From Bradysia coprophila (Eukaryota; Arthropoda; Insecta; Diptera; Sciaridae), in contig NW_023503307.1 of NCBI RefSeq assembly GCF_014529535.1, forward strand, positions 4,623,887 through 4,687,886: DNA of 64,000 nt, read 5' to 3'. Shown piece after piece: positions 1-8,419 of the stretch (position 1 is the first letter of the stretch; every line of letters begins with the position of its first letter). The notes under the pieces were generated by a model. That model searched no databases. It saw only the letters and a list, made by a program, of their open reading frames with translations, and was not told the origin of the DNA. The position numbers and the translations under genes are program-made.

Positions 1-2994
1 CAAACTTTACCGATTCCATTTAGCGATGGTGAATTGTTTGCCGATGGTGTAAGAAATACGGTCGGTCTAGCATTCAATTCTGAAGGTGTCCTTTTTGGTG
101 TTGATAATGGGCCAGACAGGGTGAGCAAATGCCATGAAAATATTTAAATTGAGGCACAACTTGTGACGTGTAACAATACGCCTCAAAATGGTCTTTGGAA
201 ATAATAACCCTAAGTAACTGACGCATTTTCCCTTGCAGCTTGAACATCCCGAATTCGGACCTGTTTGGGATGAGAATCCTGGTGAAGGTAAGTAACTTAC
301 TTCCTTTTCTCTATAATTTTCCACGTAACAAAATTTTTAATCACATCGCAGAAATGAACAAATTCACTTTGCCGAGTGGTACACACTACGGATGTAAGTC
401 AATTTCAAAATTAAAAGTAATAATTAGCTCTGACCTCTCATAAACGTTCTACAGATCCTTACTGTTGGTTTGTAATTCAGCAATTTTCATTTTAACTGTT
501 ACTACAACAATTTTTGCACCACTATAAAGGTCGAGTTACAATCTTGAAGGATATCCAGCAGGATCACAATTCGCGTGGCCAACTTTCGACACTCACAACG
601 ATTCTTACTGTCAAGATCCGAATAGGGTAAGATTACCTTTAATTAAATTTGAAATTCCTGTCGAAACTGGGCATGAAACGGCGACTATCTTTCCTGTGGT
701 AGTTTCTGGTGGTGATATAACCAACCAGTGCGTCCAGTGATATATTACGTATGATGTTGTATTGTTCGTCAGGCTTTGATCAATTAATCAGGGGAGAGAT
801 TCATACGTCACTGGTTTTAGTTTATGTCTAGATCTAGATCTATAGTATCTATATTTAGCATGTGACATTTTCTCAGAATTATAAAAAAAATCCTTTGAAA
901 AATATCGAAAGTGAATCAACAAGTGAATCAGTCAACAAAATGTCTCAGATAAAACCAATTTTATTTTATTGACAATTGATTACATAAAACTTAGAGACCG
1001 CCAATAAAAGGCTTATTATATCACTGTCAAGAGATTATGTAAACCGCGAGCGTAATATGCGAATGTTGGCCCATAAAATACGTTCTATCATTCACACGGT
1101 AATGAATCGGATTAAGGTGTCGTCATGAAACAGATGAAATTTTACTTGTGGTCATCATGAAATCGTTGATTGAGACAAAAGGTAAGCTTACCGACGTTTA
1201 TAAGTTCTATTTTCGGTTTATAATCTCTGTGGCGAAACTTAGGTGTTATCTAAAGTGGTTGTTGTAGAAAAGTTATGATTTATTTAACCTATTAACGCGG
1301 CGAGACAGAATCGATTGAGATAATGCAATATACAATTTATTCGGAATTTTGTTGTAGACGTTGCGGAAACATGCGCCATTTGATTCACACTAAAATCGTT
1401 CCCATGGCTCATTGTCCTCTGATTAGGCAGGTGCTTCTGTTTGGTTCGTTTTTGAGAAATCCTTACTGCTGAAGGCACATCATTCCTTACAAAACTCAAA
1501 GAATATCCTCAATTTTCAAAACCATATAAAGACGTATGAACAGTTTTGATTGTATGAGCGACCAGACGTAGAAAATTTACGTCTAAATTTCACTGACGTC
1601 ACCTGTTTAATATTTGTGTCATTTGTAGTTAACTATTTTTTCTTTTTTTTCTAGAATCCTCCTCCAGTTTTGTCCATGTAAGTAAAAATAAATGCTGCAG
1701 ACAGTCCTAAAATAATTTCCGTAAGCACTAACTAGCATCAACAGCTGCTTTCGCTTCAGGTGGTCAACATTGTGTTTGTTTTATTTGTATTTAATAGGGT
1801 GGTGGGTAGATCGATCTTTCCAATTTTAAAATCCACACCCAGTCCCATTCGTATCTTGCCGAGACTAATCTAACACTAACTGCAACATTGCTTCTTTGAA
1901 TCGACTACTTTACTTGGAAGGGTGTTTTGTAGCAGCAGCAGCATCCTTTCAAGTCTTCGATACCCCAAAAGTTCTTGAAAACAACTGTGCGGTACTCCAA
2001 AGTAGTCTGATTCGAGAAAGTAATGATGATTTTGGCTACGAAAGCTACGAAAGAGGCTGGGTCGCTGGGTGAGGATTTTCAAGTTAGGCCTAGCAAGTCA
2101 AGGGAGATCCACTGTTGCTAGTTATGCATATAATTTGAAAATTGTTTTATATAACGACTATATATTGACTATAACGAATTCTACGTCGTTTTCAAAGCAG
2201 AATTACAGAAGGCGTCGTTAAACGGTTTAATCATAACACTGACAAAAAAGTTTTCAAATTATTATCTACCTGTGACAGATAATCTTTCCCCAGGTAATGT
2301 AATTTCTCATAAAAAAACAGCATTACCTGTCACAAATGTGATTTTTATATGAAAAATTACATTACCTGGGGACGGAACTGTCAACTTTTTTCTCAGTGAA
2401 CCTCTCTGCAAATAAAGCTTAATTGATTTCTCTTGTAGGCCCGCTCATTCAGCACCACTGTCTATCGAATTCTACAAAGGCGAAAATTGTGGTGTAGATG
2501 GAGCCTTCCCTTGTTCTTCAATTGGGGATGCATTCGTTGCCTTTAGAGGGTAAAGAAATTTTTTACTGATACTATAACGACTGTATAGATCTAATTGTGA
2601 CTAATCAAATTCACCGTTTTTTTTACCAATAGCTCTTGGCATCCAGGTGTCTCATATGGATACAAAGTATCATGGTATCCTTTCAACAACAGGTACCCCG
2701 AAAATGGTTTTTTAAATTTCATTTGCACTTTTTAAAAAAATTCATCAAACTAGCACGCAACTACCTACTGGGGAAGTAACCGATGTAGTATTCGCTCCAG
2801 ATGCTACCAACTCCTGTAACACTTGTTTGAGGCCTGTGGGTGCCATTTTCAACAAGCGAGGTCATTTGATAGTGGCTGCGGATGCAACAAATGAAATTTA
2901 CAAAATTACTTACGCTGGCAACGCAGGTGCTAGATCATTTGTGGCTTTTAACTTAATTGCATTTGTCACGTTTTTCCTGGCTTTATTTACGTAA
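1..2994 (+). CDS. PQQ-type glucose/L-sorbosone dehydrogenase, 3' part (5' end outside window)
   Basis: Predicted beta-propeller quinoprotein sugar dehydrogenase acting outside the cell. Exons read as 1-120, 239-287, 352-393, 455-467, 530-626, 1655-1677, 2439-2549, 2633-2692 and 2754-2994; all have GT-AG introns and the phases join in one frame. The protein keeps landmarks of the sorbosone dehydrogenase family: GVRNTVGLAF, the NGPDR turn, ENPGEEMN, HYGYPYCW, PAHSAPLSIEFY, FRGSWH, YGYKV and CLRPVGAIF, followed by ADATNEIYKITY. Conserved cysteine pairs (NSCNTC and others) fit a secreted protein. The last ~20 residues are a hydrophobic tail after a small-residue stretch (GNAGAR), typical of a GPI-anchor signal. 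AATAAA at about 3019 follows the stop. The start and signal peptide lie upstream of base 1. The closest architecture I recall is fungal/bacterial rather than a usual insect enzyme; transfer is inference. Confidence 0.85.
2237..2398. repeat. MITE with 16-bp inverted ends in the dehydrogenase intron
   Basis: The stretch begins CACTGACAAAAAAGTT and ends AACTTTTTTCTCAGTG, an inverted pair with one mismatch. Inside it, a second inverted pair (CCAGGTAATGTAATTT against AAATTACATTACCTGG) makes a near-complete hairpin. It lies wholly in the intron between exons 1655-1677 and 2439-2549. The length of about 160 bp and lack of coding fit a non-autonomous DNA element. I could not settle the target-site duplication. 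Confidence 0.7.
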
Positions 2995-3101
2995 TTATGT
3001 AAATCGTTTACAAGTCAAAATAAAATAATTTTTTTTTTCCGAAAATCGAAAGTAGTTGGTAAATGCCCTTGATGCTAAACGTCTTCGACTCGGAGTTTCT
3101 T

Positions 3102-3691
3102 TCATTCATCATCACTCTGTTGATTGTGCAATCTGCTCATATTATAAGAAACCTGCTGTAGATAGTCGCTTAGAGTCTGTGTATCTGGATCAAAGCCTGG
3201 TAACGTCTCCCGCTGTAATTCTTTGACACTGTCCCGGAATCGCGGGAACGCTGTAGTCGGCGGCTCAGTAGGCTTCAGTGTAACAATATCGAATAATTCA
3301 CCGCTATCACCGTTATTCAAAAACTGACTGGGAATATTGGTAAGATCTTGATCTAAATCTTCGTTAACTCGAATCACATAATGCTTTTCGTTTTCAAACA
3401 CCCCGAAAATTATCATATTTTGAAAGCCGACTATCATTTTTGTATTATCGTTGTAGCCATCCGCATAAATAATCGGTTCATCGACAGGTTTGAATGTATC
3501 CACTTTGGAGAAGTGGTACGTTTTTTCGTCTGAAATTTTAATTTCTCCTTTAAATAAATCGGAAAACTGATCTCGTTAGTCAACAAACCGGAATTATCAG
3601 TGCGCCGCAATGAACTAAATACTGACGTTACGGATCCATCACAGAACACGGAACTAAATGCGAGAAACAGAAACCATTTTAAGCGACCCAT
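3102..3691 (-). CDS. Small secreted protein of unknown family
   Basis: Two exons are proposed: 3691-3623 (signal peptide) and 3566-3102, joined over a 56-nt intron with donor GTATTT, a branch-like TGACTAAC and acceptor ATCAG. The join gives 177 residues. The N-terminus MGRLKWFLFLAFSSVFCDG is a clear signal peptide, with cleavage likely near SVTS. The mature part is acidic and polar, with FSDLFKGEIKIS, a DEPIIYADGYND stretch and a C-terminal SDDE; it has a single NMS glycosylation site and no cysteines. I do not recognise the family. The gene is convergent with the dehydrogenase, with only about 107 bp between the two stops. Without the intron the two reading frames do not connect, so the start rests on the splice model. 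Confidence 0.6.
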
Positions 3692-4017
3692 TCGTATCGT
3701 TTCAATGTATCAAAATGTAGTCCACACACAAATTGGTCTTGTGTATCGCGACGTTATAAATCAACTAATTTTAGTGACAACAAAAAAATCAACCGAAAAC
3801 GAAATGTAACTTTTGACGCTAAAGTGATAACCTTACGTTCTGAAAAGTTGAAATAATATCATCAACTGAAGGCCTGCTGTTAAAGAAAGTCCATCAGTCG
3901 AATCGATTATTCTTCGTCATTTCTGTTACGATTTAATAACATACAATTGTAGAAAACAATGACTAGGAGCATCTTGAACCTAAGTGCTACTGATCTTTTG
4001 ATTTTATTATATAGATA
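3692..4017. other. Upstream flank of the secreted-protein gene
   Basis: Non-coding; about 325 bp between the start of the secreted-protein gene and the LTR-type element. I see no convincing TATA box or other motif. Confidence 0.4.
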
Positions 4018-5448
4018 TAGGATCAGGCAAGGCCGTAGCCTAATAAAACATCCGACTTTTCTCAACGTAAACGAATCAAATTTTATTTAAATCTTTCTTC
4101 ATCTACGGTTCGCCTGAAACTGATTAACAATCATACTCTCTCATGTCAACAACTGTTCTAGTTAACAAAAGGATATCTGCATTCGAATAGTTAATTGACC
4201 TGTGCCAACTACTCGGTTCCCACACAACCCCCTCTTAACAAAACATTTGACCTCAAATGTGTTCAACCACACAGCCCTCTTTACAAATATAACGAATGGT
4301 AAATTCACAAATGTAACGAATGATAAATCCAAACACTTTTGCCATATTCATCGCCATTGCAACGTTTCATGTTCACATCAAAATCGTCCACATTCCTCGT
4401 ATATTCGAAACTCAAAATTATCCAAGTAGTCGCATCGTATGATCCGAAAATTATACAACCAGCCTTGCCGCACGATTCCGATTTACCAACCAAATCGAAG
4501 TTCAACATATAAGCGACAATTGTACTGCAAGTCACTGTTCGATCTGTTTTTTGTTGTTGTCTCGCCAACCTGCTTATTGTTTCGAATTGTATACACCACG
4601 TTGCTGTCGATTCGATGTTTCTGGAACTTTCAAAGTTCGTATGCCAACTTTAAAATTACTTTTTCGTCTCGTTGCGTGTTCGTTTTCTTTCCAGCTTCTT
4701 TTCGTCCCATCTCATTCTTTAGTTCTTAGCAGTTGTTTGTTATCTTCATTTCGATTTGTTCGGCGTAAATTCACTCAGCATTCACCCGGACTCTTTGCGA
4801 TTTGTTCGGCGTAAATCCACTCAACATTCACCCGGACTCTTTGCGATTTGTTCGGCGTAAATCCACTCAGCATTCACCCGGACTCTTTGCGATTTGTTCG
4901 GCGTAAATCCACTCAGCATTCACCCGGACTCTTTGCGATTTGTTCGGCGTAAATCCACTCAGCATTCACCCGGACTCTTTGCGATTTGTTCGGCGTAAAT
5001 TCACTCAGCATTCACTCGGACTCTTTGCGATTTGTTCGGCATAAATCCACTCAGCATTCACCCGGACTCTTTGTGATTCTTTTCTCCACGTGCTTCTTTT
5101 CATTTACTTTCGGTTTTCTATTGTTCAAAATCGTCTTTACACAATTCACTTTGCAAACTTTAAATGGATTTTCTCAAATGTCTTTTAATTTTTCTCACAA
5201 TTTACATCCCTTAAAGGTCCAAAAGCGGTTGAGCCCCCATATAGGATCAGGCAAGGCCGTAGCCTAATAAAACATCCGACTTTTCTCAACGTAAACGAAT
5301 CAAATTTTATTTAAATCTTTCTTCATCTACGGTTCGCCTGAAACTGATTAACAATCATACTCTCTCATGTCAACAACTGTTCTAGTTAACAAAAGGATAT
5401 CTGCATTCGAATAGTTAATTGACCTGTGCCAACTACTCGGTTCCCACA
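4018..5448 (-). mobile_element. Compact non-autonomous LTR-type element (TRIM-like)
   Basis: Two 207-bp direct repeats (4018-4224 and 5242-5448) look identical base for base and flank about 1 kb of DNA without a long reading frame. Read on the minus strand, each repeat begins TGTGGGAACC, and the element is flanked by a 5-bp duplication TAGAT (4013-4017 and 5449-5453). Next to the left repeat is a purine run (AAGAGGGGG on the minus strand), placed like a polypurine tract. Next to the right repeat is TGGGGGCTCAACCG, placed like a primer-binding site. Identical ends imply a very recent insertion. The internal region holds only a minisatellite and AT-rich spacer, so the element would depend on a relative elsewhere for movement. 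It looks structurally whole for a terminal-repeat-in-miniature element. Confidence 0.85.
4753..5074. repeat. 46-bp minisatellite, 7 copies, inside the LTR-type element
   Basis: Seven head-to-tail copies of a 46-bp unit start GATTTGTTCGGCGTAAAT and end CCCGGACTCTTTGC, at 4753, 4799, 4845, 4891, 4937, 4983 and 5029. Copies differ by only one to a few bases, so the array is young. The frame is not coding in any consistent way. Confidence 0.95.
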
Positions 5449-5656
5449 TAGATTACTCACAGACGCTCGCTAATATGGCTATTAGCCTAATAGTATTAGG
5501 ATTGATTTTCGAGTAGATCGACATTTGAGAAAAAATGTTGGCATTGTCAGCCTAAAACGTTAGCTAGTGTGGAACGTGTGGTAACCATTTGAAAGCCCTT
5601 GATGTACAGGCCATGTTAAAAATGTTAAACTTCTCATATCTGAGCACGAAACTAAA

Positions 5657-6038
5657 GTTCGGAACAGATCAGATCAATCTGAATTATTTTCAGATTGACC
5701 TGAAACTTTTCAGATCAGATTTGATCTGAAACTGAAAATCAATAATCTGAAAATTTCAGATTCAGATCAGATTACTATTGAGTTCAATCTGATCTGAATC
5801 TGAAAATTTCAGATCGCCTAATTTCAGATTCAGTTCAGGTAAAAACTGATCTGATCTGATTATCTGAAATATTTGTATGAAAATTTCAGATAATCTGAAT
5901 CTGAAACTGATCTGAATATTTCAGATTAGAAAATTTCAGATTTTCAGATTTCAGTTTGAATTCAGATTTCATCTGAAATTTTCAGATCAGATTGTCATTT
6001 TTCAGATTCAGATCAGATAAAAGTGATCTGTTCCGAAC
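5657..6038. repeat. Self-complementary AGATCTGA-type array with inverted ends
   Basis: The block starts GTTCGGAACAGATCA and ends TGATCTGTTCCGAAC, exact inverted copies. Between them nearly every base belongs to degenerate runs of CAGATTCAGATC and its complement, so the array can pair with itself at many registers. A 9-bp word CACGAAACT occurs 3 bp outside each end (5645-5653 and 6043-6051) and could be a target-site duplication. A related but decayed stretch lies near 49340-49600. Confidence 0.7.
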
Positions 6039-6260
6039 ATTACACGAAACTGACGAAACTTACTATTTGATACACGTTTGTATCGGAAAAATTGTACCTG
6101 TGCCCAAGTTGTAGCTCTTGACCTTGTCACTATCTAATATTTTCGATAATTTCGCATTACATTGTCCAATTTTTCGGCCCAGTGCTGAAAATGTCTTGCC
6201 TTTGGGCCGTCGTAGCCTCCGTTGGGCCAATTGTGCTTCTATCGATGATTTGTTTCGGTT

Positions 6261-7530
6261 CTACGCTGATTCCTGGAATCTACCTGAACTAACGATGAGG
6301 TTCAGGTCGTCCTTGGGTAGCATATGTTTGATGGGCTGGTATTTAATGGTGTAGTTGCTTAGATGCTTCATCCTGTTTAGAATGTAGGCAGGGCAGTCAC
6401 ACAGAAAATGTTCAGCTGTGTCAGTGTGGTGACCGCATTGGTCACAGCTCGATTCAGAACGTTTACATATAGTGGTGAGGTGTTTGTTGAAGCCGTAGTG
6501 TAAAATTTTAACCTCGTACGACTGACATTAATTAAATACTTGGTGTTGTTCCTGCTGATGCGTATACAATGTTTGGACTGTCGGCATGATCTGATATTAG
6601 CCCAGTGTTCTCTGAATTTCTTTTCTCTTAAGGAAAGTATCTGTCGTTTAGCTATCAAAGGCGGTACGCTAGTTATGGGTTCCAGACCATATGTTTTGCT
6701 CAAAGCTGCCGCCTTGTCTAGCGTATCAGCTTTTTCGTCACCCTCGAAGCCCAAGTGCTCTAGAACCCATACTAGCTTCAAATTATTTACCTGTTCTATT
6801 TGGTTCACTAGGTGCCAGCATTCTAACGATAGGGCAGAACTTTTCATGTACGACTTAAGTGCTTTTAGGGCTGCTTGGCTGTCTGAACAAATGTATATTG
6901 ATTGTCGAATGGAATTGTCATCTATCAAAGAAAGGCCAGCGGCCAAGATAGTCCAAAGTTCAGCAAGAAAAATCGATGAAAACTCTCCTAGTGGAATTTG
7001 CATTTCGATATTTAGCTTAGAGCAATGCATGCCTGCTCCAGCATTGTCTTCAATAGCTGAACCGTCTGTATATATAACAATGCCTATATTGGGTGGGAAT
7101 GTGCCAATCAGCCATTCTTCTCGGCTAGGGATAACAACTTCGAAATCTCTATCTAAAGTGAAAACTTTGGTAATTTTATTTGAAGGCATGTACAGAACAG
7201 GTAGGGAATCCCTAGTCTCAAACCAAGTGATGTTATGTTCAGTAGGTGTCACGTTTTTGTCATCCAAGGATGCGATTCTATCTAAGGTCTTAATTGCTTC
7301 CGATTGTATAAGAATGTGAAGTGGGGGTAGATTTAATAAGGCTCCCAACGCATCTGTTGGTGTGGATTTCCATTCACCCGTAATAGCTCTGCAAGCCAGT
7401 CTCTGGAATTTTTTGAGCCTGTCTTGTACATTTTTTCGGTCTCCAATGTACGGAAGAGCCATACAGAAGTAAAGCCGACCTTACTTTCTCGTACTAATTC
7501 TGTGGTACGGCTATAATCGATTATCATCAC
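6261..7530 (-). mobile_element. 5'-truncated LINE (I/Loa-like) with C-terminal RNase H and zinc knuckle
   Basis: The minus strand carries the end of a non-LTR retrotransposon ORF2. A reading frame at 7462-6377 covers the tail of the reverse transcriptase (QRLACRAITGEW, PTDALGALLNLPPLHI), then an RNase H domain: YTDGSA, FLAELWT, CSDSQAALKAL and EHLGFEGDEKAD supply the D, E, D and H/D positions. The terminal CCHC-type motif CDQCGHHTDTAEHFLCDCP is present but in another frame, so a frameshift lies near 6480 and the natural stop is the TAG at 6261-6263. A second frame change near 7450 joins to a short upstream piece, and homology ends around 7530. The copy is therefore dead and 5'-truncated. Confidence 0.85.
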
Positions 7531-8419
7531 CTCTATTTACCTATTTACCCCTATTTATATAGTACCACTAATGCTTGAAATGCGTTGTTGTTAATTCATG
7601 ATACAAGACCAAACAAAGTAATTATGTTGAAGGCTTTATATTGTGTAGAGTTGCCTGCTATCAATATAGCAGTGTCATCGTTTTCATTTTGTCTATTAGT
7701 GATACGCTGTGCGATCGTAGCCTCTTATTTTTACATCTTTTAAGTTTAGCTTAAATAGTCTAGTACATTGGATTATGATACTTTATGCGACTGTCTGCTT
7801 TTGCACCAACCTTATCTCCAAAGTTTTCCATTATTCGAGTTTGTGTCGTAGCTCAACCTTTTTCCGGATATCATCGGCCCATAACAAACTCTTATTGATT
7901 TTTAAAGCGTTTCGTGTATACAGTGTTCAAAGAGCGTAAAAGAGAGAAAAATTAACTGGTTCCGTTGGGTGATACGTCAAAATTTGTATGTAAAAGTCCA
8001 GTTAACTAGGAAAAAACCAGTTAATTTAACTGAGCTCGATGGATGAACACTCTTTTTGACATTCTCTTTGAACACTATATATATTTCATTATTTTTCAAT
8101 TAAAAAAATATTGTATTACTTCGTGACGTTACTAAAAATGGCTCTGAAGGTATGTTTCCTTACTTCTCTGAACCTATGAACGAAATTGCTTTTGAAGGAA
8201 CTATATTTTACAAATGAATAAGTGAGGCTCGACTTTTCTGTGTATTAAGAATCAATGCTGTCCATGACTGGAATGTATACTTCAGACCACTTTTGAAATT
8301 CGAAAATATAACCAAAAAATACTTTGTTCGAACTTAATGTTAAAATGTAAACCATTGGGGAAATATTACACAGAATAGTCTAGTCTAATGAGGGATCACC
8401 CATAAATAACGACATTTTG
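7531..8419. other. Non-coding stretch between the LINE and the TMEM135-like B gene
   Basis: No coding signal seen. It holds the MITE at 7922-8076. Near 7565 is a copy of the motif ATGCTTGAAATGCGTTG, resembling the inverted ends of the element at 20578-20719. The true last exon of the TMEM135-like B gene could lie here (for example an acceptor near 8180). Confidence 0.4.
7922..8076. repeat. MITE, 13-bp inverted ends
   Basis: It begins AGTGTTCAAAGAG and ends CTCTTTGAACACT, a perfect inverted pair over about 155 bp. The interior has no coding potential and contains inverted ATTAACTGGTT/AACCAGTTAAT-like words. Flanking TATA on both sides may be the target duplication. Confidence 0.65.

Noticed and set aside
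4439-5267. Several 87-96 codon frames inside the LTR-type element
   Set aside because: They cross the minisatellite in different frames and show no protein signature; the internal region is treated as non-coding.
6540-7319. 259-codon plus-strand open frame
   Set aside because: It is the antisense shadow of the LINE RNase H frame on the minus strand.
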